Shown here one piece after another: positions 17,546 to 24,655 of a stretch of DNA of 46,353 nt. This DNA comes from Gemmataceae bacterium (GTDB lineage: Bacteria > Planctomycetota > Planctomycetia > Gemmatales > Gemmataceae). Made by a program: the position numbers and the translations under genes. The stretch lies in contig JAIBBI010000026.1 of NCBI GenBank assembly GCA_019694755.1, positions 1 to 46,353 on the forward strand, given 5' to 3'. Positions within the stretch are counted from its first letter, which is position 1. Each line of letters begins with the position of its first letter. The notes beneath the pieces were generated by a model. That model was given only the letters and a program-made list of their open reading frames with translations. It was not told where the DNA came from and searched no databases.

Positions 17546-17650
17546 CCGGCGACTCCGGGACGAGTCTCATGGTATCACGCCGGAAGGGCGGCATCGCCGC
17601 GGCAGGACTCCGGCACTACTAGCATGATATCGGGAATCGGCGCGCGGGCA

Positions 17651-17690
17651 CGCGGTCGCAGCCTCCCGGAGCCAGGAGGCTGCAACCGCG
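17651..17690 (-). terminator. Strong hairpin, probable terminator of the small lipoprotein gene
   Basis: CGCGGT (17651-17656) and GCAGCCTCC (17658-17666) pair with GGAGGCTGC (17675-17683) and ACCGCG (17685-17690), with one mismatch and an 8-base loop. It begins about 20 bp beyond the lipoprotein stop. No long T-tract follows, so it may be a processing or rho-assisted stop. Confidence 0.55.
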
Positions 17691-17710
17691 GGGCTATTGG
17701 GTGATTCCTG

Positions 17711-17974
17711 TTACTTGGCCGCGGCGACCGGTGCGGGGAGCTTGGACGCCTGGCCCGACTCGGCTGCCGCTGCTGCCGCGTTCTGGGCCTGCATCGTCGC
17801 CAGTTCACGGCTCAGCGGAAAGCTGGGCTCCGACGGAAAATACTGAGGGCGGTGCTGGAGGTAATAGCCGCTCGGCAAAGTCATGCCGGCGAGTTGCGTC
17901 TGGCACCCGGTCAACCCGAGCGAAAGCAGCCCGAAACCGGCCGCTGCCAGCCCCGTACGGCACAACGTGCGCAT
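17711..17974 (-). CDS. Small lipoprotein
   Basis: This 87-residue secreted lipoprotein starts at ATG 17974, with GGGAGGA about 7 bp upstream; an earlier in-frame ATG at 18007 would add an unlikely soluble extension. The signal peptide ends in LGLTGC, a good lipobox, so the mature protein starts at Cys23 or so. The mature part contains TLPSGYYLQHRPQYFPSEPSF then an Ala-rich helix (MQAQNAAAAAAESG). I recall similar short proteins with YYL...YFP in other Gemmataceae, but no function is known to me. The gene stands divergent to the metallopeptidase gene and ends before a strong hairpin. Confidence 0.75.
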   Translation of the reverse strand: MRTLCRTGLAAAGFGLLSLGLTGCQTQLAGMTLPSGYYLQHRPQYFPSEPSFPLSRELATMQAQNAAAAAAESGQASKLPAPVAAAK

Positions 17975-18200
17975 CGTCGCGTCCTCCCCCGCAGCCGACC
18001 ACGCCACCGGGGCCTGTCCCGTCCTTGGGACGCTCAGCCAATCCCTGGCCGGCAGCCCGTCGGTGGTCGTGATGCACCGGTTTTATCGGCCTGACGACGC
18101 CGCGGAGTTGAGCCGATTCGCCGGTTTGGGGCGATTCGGCCGGTTGACCCAACTGTTTCGCCGCCTTAGTATGGGCAGAACGGACGCCGAGGAACGTCTT

Positions 18201-18947
18201 GTGAGCACGGATGTTACGCCCGTTATGGAGCCGGCGGCGTGGCGGAAGCCGCCGTTCGTCCTGACGTGGAATTCGCCCGAAGACCTGCCCCGTGGCATCG
18301 TCCGTTCCCTCCGCGGCCCCCATTACTCTGATCCAGGGCCGCCTTGGATTGATTCAGGCTCGGTCGATACTGCTTTTGACTTCACGCGGGCACTGTCGCT
18401 TCTCACGGCCGATGTGTGTCGCCATGTTCCCGAATTCCAGCACATAGACCCGTCACGAATTCTGATCACCATGCTTCAGGCCAGAAATCCCCGAGGCCAT
18501 GGGCTTCAAGCGCGAGTAACTCCACTGAGGTTTGCCGGCGGCCACCTCGTCCGCACATCACGGGGTCGAATGTCGCAAGTTCAGCGGATTATCATCGGCG
18601 GCATCGAGATGCTTTATGTCATGACCTACTGCCTGCCCCGGTTCCTGGACCGCAACTTCGACGACAAAATGGTGACGCTGTTCCACGAACTGTTCCACAT
18701 CGGCAAAAACTTCGATGGCGACCTCCGCAGACATCGGGGACGCTGCAGCCTGCATACGGCATCGCAAGCCAGGTACGATGAGCACATGGCTCAACTCGCT
18801 CGCGCGTACCTCGCATCCGGGGCGAACCCTCGGCGGCACGATTTTCTACGGCTGAATTCAGCCCAGTTGCAGGCTCGCCACGGAAGGATCACAGGCGTTG
18901 TTGTGCCCCGGGTCAAGATTGTCCCGATTCCCGTAGCCGGTATGTAG
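18201..18947 (+). CDS. Putative zinc metallopeptidase
   Basis: This is a protein of about 248 residues carrying HELFH at residues 162-166, the HExxH zinc-binding and catalytic signature. FDGDLRRHRGRCSLHTASQARYDEHMAQ follows; its His and Asp residues may supply the third ligand. Upstream lies a strand-rich segment (IIIGGIEMLYVMTYCLPRFLD) and no signal peptide, so the enzyme is likely cytoplasmic. I chose the GTG at 18201 because GAGGA lies 7 bp before it; ATGs at 18171 and 18234 and a longer open frame back to 17883 also exist. Its stop lies 4 bp before the phosphoesterase-like gene, so the two are probably cotranslated. The substrate is unknown. Confidence 0.7.
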   Translation: MSTDVTPVMEPAAWRKPPFVLTWNSPEDLPRGIVRSLRGPHYSDPGPPWIDSGSVDTAFDFTRALSLLTADVCRHVPEFQHIDPSRILITMLQARNPRGHGLQARVTPLRFAGGHLVRTSRGRMSQVQRIIIGGIEMLYVMTYCLPRFLDRNFDDKMVTLFHELFHIGKNFDGDLRRHRGRCSLHTASQARYDEHMAQLARAYLASGANPRRHDFLRLNSAQLQARHGRITGVVVPRVKIVPIPVAGM

Positions 18948-18951
18948 GCCG

Positions 18952-19257
18952 ATGCCGCGATACGTCATTCTTCACCACGATTGGCCGACTTCGCACTTCG
19001 ATCTGATGCTTGAAGTCGGCCTCGTGTTAAAGACATGGCGTGTTAATCGCGTTCCGATCGCCGGCGAACCAGAGCAAGCCGAAGCAATCGACGATCATCG
19101 CCTGGAGTACCTGACGTACGAAGGCCCCATCAGCAGGGGACGCGGCAATGTCCGGAGGGTAGAATCCGGTGAATATCGCGACCTGGCCATAGCAGGCAGT
19201 GAAGTGTCGATGATTCTTGAGAATCGACGGGTGTTGTTGAAATCAGGCACGAACTAG
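18952..19257 (+). CDS. Stand-alone LigD-type 3'-phosphoesterase domain protein
   Basis: This 101-residue protein resembles the N-terminal phosphoesterase (PE) domain of bacterial DNA ligase D (DNA polymerase ligase N-terminal family). Visible features are YVILHHDWPTSHFDLMLEV, matching the HDxxxxHxDxRLE core with His9, His15 and Asp17, then LKTWRVNRVP, and DHRLEYLTYEGPISRG, matching the DHPLEYxxFEG motif that carries another metal-binding His. In LigD this domain trims 3' ribonucleotides and phosphates at DNA breaks. Here there is neither ligase nor polymerase, and it is coupled to the metallopeptidase-like gene 4 bp upstream. Its stop overlaps the convergent neighbour's stop in CTAG. The family call is good; the cellular role is inferred. 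Confidence 0.75.
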   Translation: MPRYVILHHDWPTSHFDLMLEVGLVLKTWRVNRVPIAGEPEQAEAIDDHRLEYLTYEGPISRGRGNVRRVESGEYRDLAIAGSEVSMILENRRVLLKSGTN

Positions 19258-19958
19258 TTGCCGGTGCCGTCGCTGGACGCGGGGGCGTTGTCACCCGTCG
19301 GTTTGCCGGTAAGCGTGGCCTGCCCGGCTGTCATTTCGAATTGCCGTAACTGCAGCGTCGGCCTGCTCTGATTGGCTTGCAACCGGATGATGGCGACCGG
19401 ATGGCTGTTGTGACGATACCACGTCACATCGGCATTCCACTCGCGGGCCGCCTCGGTGACATACTCCATCAAGGCATGCGATCCAAGCGGTACTCCACCG
19501 ACGCTCAATCCACACAACTCGAGCGCAATTGCGTTCGATTCCTTTGCCAGAAGCCACGTCCGCAGGTCGACGCTGACGATCGCACTGGCAGTCCCGGAAC
19601 CGTAACGGAAGCCGATGCGGATGCGGTCGGACTCGAACTCGACTCGGGGGTCAGTGACGTTTTCTGGGTAAGTGAACAATCCCGAAGAACTGGTATTCTC
19701 GTCCTGAAGGTAGGCGTTGAGTTGTTCCTGTGCGATGGTCAGTGTCCACGGCTGACCGTTGGCAACAAGGTTGTAGACGTCAGACGACCGTCGAAGGAAC
19801 TCCTGAGCCAATCGTTGACGGTCAGGGCCTTTGGGCAGGCCGGCCCGCTGATAAAACGCCGGCTCGTGGCGGACGCCAAACCACAACCCCGAACCGACCG
19901 TCCCAGCGAGGGCGGAGACGCACACCAAGAACAGGAACAACTGACGCCGACGTCGCAT
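19254..19958 (-). CDS. Membrane-anchored protein of unknown function
   Basis: This 234-residue protein starts at ATG 19958, with GGAGGG about 8 bp upstream; the frame is open further to 20057 but that would overlap the preceding gene. An Arg-rich start (MRRRRQ) and one hydrophobic helix (LFLFLVCVSALAGTVGSGLWF, ~6-27) make an N-terminal anchor with the rest outside the cytoplasm. The outer part has PKGPDRQRLAQEFLRRSSDVYNL, then beta-rich segments (VEFESDRIRIGFRYG), and ends in a low-complexity tail. No family is recognised. It lies 61 bp after the HEAT-repeat gene and may share its transcript. Confidence 0.7.
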   Translation of the reverse strand: MRRRRQLFLFLVCVSALAGTVGSGLWFGVRHEPAFYQRAGLPKGPDRQRLAQEFLRRSSDVYNLVANGQPWTLTIAQEQLNAYLQDENTSSSGLFTYPENVTDPRVEFESDRIRIGFRYGSGTASAIVSVDLRTWLLAKESNAIALELCGLSVGGVPLGSHALMEYVTEAAREWNADVTWYRHNSHPVAIIRLQANQSRPTLQLRQFEMTAGQATLTGKPTGDNAPASSDGTGN

Positions 19959-20019
19959 GCAATCCCTCCACAATCGCCTGCGACGATAGGCGAAATGGGC
20001 AATAGGGTCAATCCCGCTC

Positions 20020-20691
20020 TTACTGCGGTGGCCCGAGCGACGGGCCCTCCGGCTCAACTGGCGACGAGGGCTTAGCGGGTGTTATCGGGGGCTTTATCAG
20101 CTTCGGCGGGGAAACCGGCTTAAGCGAGGTCGTCGCGCCTTCACCGGCCAGCGGCGGCTCCTTCGTCTCGCCGGGCGTCCCGCGAGGCATTTTGGCGGTC
20201 ACGTGTGGCTTGGACGGTGCCGGCGCGACGGCTAATGCCGGCGTCGGAGCGCCGGCCTCGGGCGGCTTGCCGCTGCTCCGATAACCGAGCAGGTTGTACT
20301 GCCAGAGGGACTGTCGGGCGGCCATGCGCACCCGCAACGACGGGTCGTTCGACGCTGCCTGTTCCAGGGCGTACCCGGCCTGGGGGTTGATCGGTCGCAG
20401 TTTGGCGATAGTCGCAGCCGCTTCTGCGCGGACACTGACACTGCTGTCTTTCAACAGTGCGTCACTCAGCACCGTCATCATTTCCGGGAATGCCTTGGCG
20501 TCGAAGTGCCGAAGTTCTTCAGCAGCCGTGCTGCGTTTGGCTTCGTCTTTGTCGGTCTTCAACTGCATGATGAGAGACGGTACCTGCTCGGCCGGATCGG
20601 CCTTCGGCTTCCGCGAGAAGATCCCAGCGTCCGCTTGCCCGGCCAATAGACCACCGGTCACAACGGTCGCCATCGCGAACTTGAACCGCAT
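20020..20691 (-). CDS. Exported HEAT-repeat protein
   Basis: This 223-residue protein starts at ATG 20691 behind GGAGGTG; an open frame upstream to 20829 lacks a start signal. The signal peptide (~1-22) ends GQADA-G. Residues ~35-135 form two or three HEAT-like helical repeats (AEELRHFDAKAFPEMMTVLSDAL, SVSVRAEAAATIAKLRP, DPSLRVRMAARQSLWQYNL). The C-terminal third is Pro/Lys/Ala-rich and probably disordered. Such proteins are common in planctomycetes, and a scaffold role is likely. The gene is divergent from the membrane protein at 20853. Confidence 0.75.
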   Translation of the reverse strand: MRFKFAMATVVTGGLLAGQADAGIFSRKPKADPAEQVPSLIMQLKTDKDEAKRSTAAEELRHFDAKAFPEMMTVLSDALLKDSSVSVRAEAAATIAKLRPINPQAGYALEQAASNDPSLRVRMAARQSLWQYNLLGYRSSGKPPEAGAPTPALAVAPAPSKPHVTAKMPRGTPGETKEPPLAGEGATTSLKPVSPPKLIKPPITPAKPSSPVEPEGPSLGPPQ

Positions 20692-20734
20692 CACACACCT
20701 CCGTCGACGATCGTCCGAATCGCCTGACCTCCTA

Positions 20735-20763
20735 CCCATCGGCTGATGGGACTGTGGAGTCCC
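20735..20763. promoter_or_regulatory. Two overlapping, mutually exclusive inverted repeats
   Basis: CCCATC (20735-20740) pairs with GATGGG (20745-20750). GGGACT (20748-20753) pairs with AGTCCC (20758-20763) and shares three bases with the first. They lie between divergent genes, 44 bp upstream of the HEAT-protein start. This could be an operator or a 5'-UTR switch; there is no proof of either. Confidence 0.3.
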
Positions 20764-20852
20764 ACCGGCCCGTCCGCCCGGCTGACCGTTCCGTATGACG
20801 ACCCCTGACACGTCCGGCGCAGCCCGCAAAGGCGGGAAAGACGCCGGTCTGG

Positions 20853-21638
20853 TTGTACCGGCTGGTCAAACTAGCGAGACCGGGAATGTCGGGAGTGTGG
20901 GCACTGCTGGTGGCGTCGGCGGCAATTCCTTTGGGCCGCGCCTGGGTCTTAAACCGCGGCTGGACGGTCCGCCACGCGCTGGCGTGGGCGTGGGCCGCAT
21001 GGACGGGCTGGATAGTTCTTGCAATCACACCTGGCCGCGAATCCGCGTGGCTCGCTCTGACACTCACTTCGGCGGCCGGGATTGCCGTCCTTGGTGCCCG
21101 ACGACCAATCATCGGCATGTGGCACTTTCTTGTCGCGAGCCTGCTTGTGGTGCTGTGGCTGGGATTTGCCGAGGGGTTGCTCGACGGATCGGGTCTGAAG
21201 CTCGGTGCTTTTCGATTGACGTTTGTCGCCGTTCTGCTCTGCGTGGGTTTTGGCAATTACGTGATGACCCGGTGGGGCGTCATCGTTATGACAATGATCG
21301 CCCCTGCATTGACGGCTCTATTCCTGCAAGCGAAAGCGGGCATCGTTGTGCCCTGGCCGGCCGGGTTGGTCAGCCTTGGACTTTGGGCCGCAATGGTTTG
21401 GCCTTCGCCGAAGCATCGGAGTGAATGGCAGCGGTTTCGCGATCGGTACGGCGCGGTCTGGGCATTGCGACTTCGGGAGCAGTTTCAAGCGGCGGCCTTT
21501 CACCGCGGCTGGCCGGTGACATTGAGCTGGCGAGGATTGCAATCGACGAGTGACACGGTCGATCCGGCGTGGGAATCGGCTGTGGAAGTCCTGATGAAAC
21601 GGTTTCGGTCTACCGGAGAACTGCAGGATCTCGAGTAA
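20853..21638 (+). CDS. Multi-pass membrane protein of unknown function
   Basis: This protein of up to 261 residues has about five hydrophobic segments (around WALLVASAAIPLG, ALAWAWAAWTGWIVLAI, LTLTSAAGIAVLG, WHFLVASLLVVLWLGF, LTFVAVLLCVGFGNYVM and AGLVSLGLWAAMVW). A basic cytoplasmic C-terminal tail of about 70 residues follows (RSEWQRFRDRYGAVWALRLREQF). The start is unclear: TTG 20853 keeps the LVKLARPG lead, and ATG 20886 is the first ATG; neither has a clear ribosome-binding site. No family is recognised. It converges with hemC, leaving 3 bp between stops. Confidence 0.65.
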   Translation: MYRLVKLARPGMSGVWALLVASAAIPLGRAWVLNRGWTVRHALAWAWAAWTGWIVLAITPGRESAWLALTLTSAAGIAVLGARRPIIGMWHFLVASLLVVLWLGFAEGLLDGSGLKLGAFRLTFVAVLLCVGFGNYVMTRWGVIVMTMIAPALTALFLQAKAGIVVPWPAGLVSLGLWAAMVWPSPKHRSEWQRFRDRYGAVWALRLREQFQAAAFHRGWPVTLSWRGLQSTSDTVDPAWESAVEVLMKRFRSTGELQDLE

Positions 21639-21641
21639 TTC

Positions 21642-22550
21642 TCAACAGCAGGTCTGCAGCAACTTGTTTGCTCCCCGGGCCAGCAAATCATCCGCGAGTT
21701 GCCGGCCGAGCTCGTCGGCCGTGCCGATCGGGCCAATCACCTGCCCGTCGAGTCGCGATGTGCCATCGACTGATAATACGACGCCATGAAGGCTCAGTTC
21801 GTCTCCGACGACCTGCCCGGCCGCCGCGATCGGCACCTGGCAACCGCCGCCCAGCTCGCGGAGAAAGGCCCGCTCGGCCGTCACGGCAGCGTGACTGACC
21901 GGGCAATCGAGCGATGCGAGGGCGTCCTGCGTATCCGTGTCGTCGGCCCGGCATTCCAATCCGAGCGCGCCCTGCCCCACCGCCCGGACAAACCAGTGGG
22001 GGTTAAGGACTTCGCGGATGCGATCTTCCATTCGCAGTCGTACGAGCCCGGCCTCGGCAAGCACGATGGCGTCGAGATCGCCGTCGTCGAGTTTCTGGAG
22101 GCGAGTCTCGACATTTCCACGGAGGTCGACGAGGGTGATGTCGTTGCGCCGGTTCTTGATCAACGCCCGGCGACGCAGGCTACCGGACGCGACGCGGGCG
22201 CCGGGGGGCAAGTCATCCCAACGGGCATAGCGATTGCTCACAAGCGCATCGCCTGCTGGTCCGCGGAACGGTACCGCGGCGAGGACGAGGCCTCGGGTCT
22301 CTTCCGTGGGAAGGTCTTTTAGGCTGTGAACGGCCACGTCCGCGTCGCCACGCAGGACCGCCAATTGAACTTCCTTGGTAAAAACGCCCTGACCGCCGAG
22401 TACGGACAGGGAGACGTTCTGAACGCGATCCCCTTCAGTGCGGACAAAGACGAATTCGACCGGTCTGGGCGCGAGCAGGCCCGCGACATGGTCCGCCTGC
22501 CAGCGGGCGAGCGGACTGCCGCGGGTCGCTAGACGAATGGGTCGTGTCAT
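21642..22550 (-). CDS. hemC: Hydroxymethylbilane synthase (porphobilinogen deaminase)
   Basis: This 302-residue cytoplasmic enzyme joins four porphobilinogens into hydroxymethylbilane in haem and corrin synthesis. Motifs: ATRGSPLARWQ at the start, GVFTKEVQ, HSLKDLPT (residues 75-82, with the catalytic Asp79), SLRRRALI, DLRGNVETRL, and LGGGCQVP with Cys237, which holds the dipyrromethane cofactor. Length and motif order are normal. The start ATG overlaps the stop of a 33-codon gene as ATGA, so its translation is probably coupled to it. The other haem genes are not in the window. Confidence 0.97.
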   Translation of the reverse strand: MTRPIRLATRGSPLARWQADHVAGLLAPRPVEFVFVRTEGDRVQNVSLSVLGGQGVFTKEVQLAVLRGDADVAVHSLKDLPTEETRGLVLAAVPFRGPAGDALVSNRYARWDDLPPGARVASGSLRRRALIKNRRNDITLVDLRGNVETRLQKLDDGDLDAIVLAEAGLVRLRMEDRIREVLNPHWFVRAVGQGALGLECRADDTDTQDALASLDCPVSHAAVTAERAFLRELGGGCQVPIAAAGQVVGDELSLHGVVLSVDGTSRLDGQVIGPIGTADELGRQLADDLLARGANKLLQTCC

Positions 22551-22648
22551 CGATTCTGGCTTGCGTTTTGATCAGCCATGAGCTTGGAAAGAGTCCACAT
22601 CACAAAGCCAAAACCGACGGCAAACGCGCCGAAGCCAAGAACATTCAT
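22547..22648 (-). CDS. 33-residue membrane microprotein overlapping hemC
   Basis: A short frame reads MNVLGFGAFAVGFGFVMW then TLSKLMADQNASQNR. The start ATG is preceded by a near-perfect ribosome-binding site (AGGAGGTAACCCG-ATG), and the TGA stop overlaps the hemC ATG in ATGA. Residues 3-20 form one hydrophobic, Gly-rich helix followed by a polar, positively charged tail, as in a single-pass membrane peptide. The strong SD and the stop-start overlap support a real gene: either a functional microprotein or a leader that couples hemC translation. It follows the TPM-domain gene by 54 bp. No family is recognised. Confidence 0.65.
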   Translation of the reverse strand: MNVLGFGAFAVGFGFVMWTLSKLMADQNASQNR

Positions 22649-22702
22649 CGGGTTACCTCCTGGTTAAGTTCGTTCGTCCCTGAACGGATTCCGAGTGATT
22701 GA

Positions 22703-23767
22703 CTAATCGCCGCCGAAGTCGCCTCCGCCGCCGAAATCTCCGCCTCCGCCGAAGTCGCCACCGCCGAAATCACCCCCACCGCCACCCCAGTCGCCGCCCG
22801 CGCCCATGTCGGACTCGCCACCGAAGTCGCCGCCACCGCCCGAGGTGTCGTAGTCGCCGCCCGCGCTCTGGCCGTCGTACCGGCCGCCGCCGGCGTCATA
22901 GTCGCCACCCGCGCCCTGGGCCGGGCTGTCCCACGGCATACCGCCCCCGGAAGAATGATGGCCGCCGCCGAAGAAGTTGTTGTACATCCAATTTCCGGCC
23001 ATTGCGCCGAACATGCCGCTCATGAAGTTTGACATGAACCCGCCGCCGCCACCCCCGCCGTAGCCGTAGCCAGGGCCGTAACCGGGTCCGCCGCCCATCA
23101 TGTTCTGCCGGCTGCCACCGGTGAACCCGCGAATGAGTGCGAGAAGCACCCAGAAGAACAGGACGATTCCGCCGACGACACAGAGAAAGCCCATGATGGA
23201 CCAGCCTTTTTCTTCTGCTTCCGGTTTGATCACGGGGTCTTTGGCGGCTTTCGCCACTTCGGGAGCACGAACCTCGCGGTGCCGCTCCTGCATTGTCGAG
23301 CGGACCGATTCGAGTCCCTCCAGAAGACCCTTGTCAAACTGTTTTTCGCCGAAGGCGTCGCGTAATTGCGATTGAAGCTTGGACGCGTCGTCGAGCGTAA
23401 AGTCGAGTTGGCGGGTAGCGACGTCCGGTTCGACTTCGACCCGGCCCGGTTTCTTGGTGATCAGGATGAAAAGGCCCGACGCACCGTCGGCCCTGGCCCG
23501 CTCTCGGAGGAGGGCCTCGAAGACCTTGTTCCGCTCGACCTTGTTCTTGCCGGCCTTATCAAGGGCCTTCTGGGTCTCGGGCGAAACCTCGGCAATGGTC
23601 TCGATGACGACCCGCCGCTTGAAACGCGACTCGATGTCGCTGATGATCGTCCTTGCCTCGGAAACCGTCTCCGGGGAGAATAGCTTGGCCCCGTCTCGCA
23701 ACTCGGCGCGGACCGTGCCCGCGAAGAGTATGGCGAGAACGCAGGCGAGCGGCCGAAGGCAGGTCAT
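22703..23767 (-). CDS. TPM-domain membrane protein with Gly-rich tail
   Basis: This 354-residue protein has a signal peptide (~1-21) and a TPM/YgcG-type domain (~25-165: LFSPETVSEARTIISDIE, GLFILITKKPGRVEVEPDV, LQSQLRDAFGEKQFDKGLLEG). A membrane helix follows (~190-213, MGFLCVVGGIVLFFWVLLALI) and a Gly/Asp/Phe-rich tail (~215-354) ending in repeated GGGGDFGG units. TPM proteins include phosphatase-like and photosystem-assembly members; here the tail resembles the low-complexity ends of YgcG proteins. The start ATG 23767 is the first in frame. The tail is repetitive at DNA level (GCCGCCACCGAAGTC-type units), which makes it prone to length variation. Confidence 0.85.
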   Translation of the reverse strand: MTCLRPLACVLAILFAGTVRAELRDGAKLFSPETVSEARTIISDIESRFKRRVVIETIAEVSPETQKALDKAGKNKVERNKVFEALLRERARADGASGLFILITKKPGRVEVEPDVATRQLDFTLDDASKLQSQLRDAFGEKQFDKGLLEGLESVRSTMQERHREVRAPEVAKAAKDPVIKPEAEEKGWSIMGFLCVVGGIVLFFWVLLALIRGFTGGSRQNMMGGGPGYGPGYGYGGGGGGGFMSNFMSGMFGAMAGNWMYNNFFGGGHHSSGGGMPWDSPAQGAGGDYDAGGGRYDGQSAGGDYDTSGGGGDFGGESDMGAGGDWGGGGGDFGGGDFGGGGDFGGGGDFGGD

Positions 23768-24107
23768 GCAGTTCCTCTCATTTCGCTGGACTCCCTACCA
23801 TTATTCTCAATCGGCGCAAAGATGGAAAGCATGTTCCGCCTTCCCGCCAGGGAATTTCCACACTGGGCGAGTCGGTTGTTTCCTGCCCGGCTGGGGTGGT
23901 CGTGGCTGGGATTCCTCCCCGGGAGCATTTTTTGCAGGGGTAAGCCCCGGTACAGTGCAAGGAACTATCAAAAAAGGACTTGTGCGCCGATCCACGGGAT
24001 CCCACATTTGTTTTTGCCGTATCGCTCACCCCATTGGGGACGAATGAAACGAACTGGACGAATAAACGAATCTGCGGCGAAGCCGCGTGGAACGCGCGAG
24101 AAAGCGG
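23768..24107. other. 340-bp intergenic region upstream of the TPM gene
   Basis: No gene is supported here. It contains copy B of the 150-bp dispersed repeat (23914-24063). A GCGGC-TTC-GCCGC hairpin at 24075-24087 (minus-strand sense) lies 20 bp past the lipoprotein stop and may terminate that gene. The promoter of the TPM/hemC unit is probably in 23768-23913, but I see no clear hexamers. Confidence 0.55.
23914..24063 (-). repeat. 150-bp dispersed intergenic repeat, copy B
   Basis: Read on the minus strand this matches copy A (3691-3840) end to end without gaps. The conserved landmarks are ATTCGTCCAGTTCGTTT at the 5' end, the CCCCAATGGGG palindrome, GGCGCACAAG near the middle and CCCGGGGAGG at the 3' end. 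The central ~30 bases (positions 110-130) are not conserved. It runs in the same direction as its flanking genes, unlike copy A. Confidence 0.75.
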
Positions 24108-24506
24108 CTACTTCGCTGAAATGGCCAAGGTGACCGGGGTCATTCCGCGGGAGACTGTGATTTCGAGTTTCGTCCGGCCCGCGACGTAATGCCCGGCGAA
24201 GCGGTCAGTGGATTGTTCGCGATCGGTTAGCATTGACTGCAAGGCGACTTTGTATTTGCCGGGCAGGACGCCGGTGCCGTCGGCCGCACCCATGATGATG
24301 AACGATCCGTCCCGGCCGACCGAACCGGAGAGGGGGCCGCCCTGGTTCGGGATCAACGACAGGAGTACCGCTTCGTTTTCTGCCAGTGAAAGGTTGACGC
24401 CGTCGAGCACGATCTGACCTCGGACGACCACGCCGGAACATTGTTCACCGCACCCGAATGCGACGAACAACGACAGGCAGGCGTACACACGGGTCAGAAA
24501 GCTCAT
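24108..24506 (-). CDS. Small lipoprotein with transthyretin/carboxypeptidase-regulatory-like domain
   Basis: This 132-residue protein is taken from ATG 24506 (MSFLTRVYACLSLFVAFGC); an upstream frame to 24638 would run through the rpsT terminator and is unlikely. FVAFGC forms a lipobox-like site. The rest is a beta-sandwich-like segment (VVVRGQIVLDGVNL, GSVGRDGSFIIMG, GVLPGKYKVALQS, LEITVSRGMTPVTLAIS). The VxG-x-V-x-LDG and LPGKYKV pattern is typical of small planctomycete lipoproteins with a carboxypeptidase-regulatory or transthyretin-like fold. Function is unknown. It is separated from rpsT by a strong terminator, so it probably has its own promoter. Confidence 0.7.
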   Translation of the reverse strand: MSFLTRVYACLSLFVAFGCGEQCSGVVVRGQIVLDGVNLSLAENEAVLLSLIPNQGGPLSGSVGRDGSFIIMGAADGTGVLPGKYKVALQSMLTDREQSTDRFAGHYVAGRTKLEITVSRGMTPVTLAISAK

Positions 24507-24600
24507 GAACGGCCCCGGGGAGTCGAATTCCGGGTGGGTGTTTAGTGGCCAATGATAAGAGAGCCGAAAATGGCCTTTACCGAACACCGGCGCAAAAGGA

Positions 24601-24628
24601 CAGCGGGAGGCCGACTGGCCTCCCGCTG
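24601..24628 (-). terminator. Rho-independent terminator of rpsT
   Basis: CAGCGGGAGGCC (24601-24612) pairs perfectly with GGCCTCCCGCTG (24617-24628) around the loop GACT. On the minus strand it is followed by TCCTTTTGC, a short T-rich tail. It lies 27 bp after the rpsT stop and closes the rpsB-tsf-rpsT unit. Confidence 0.85.
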
Positions 24629-24655
24629 GGTTGAACATTCAATTCGCTTCAGGAC

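Noticed and set aside
17883-18200. Extended N-terminus of the metallopeptidase-like gene
   Set aside because: It would overlap the divergent lipoprotein gene and encodes a Pro/Ser-rich sequence without family features; GTG 18201 has a good ribosome-binding site.
22720-22800. Tandem GCC-rich repeats as a CRISPR or satellite
   Set aside because: They are in-frame codons for the Gly-rich tail of the TPM protein, with no spacer-repeat regularity.
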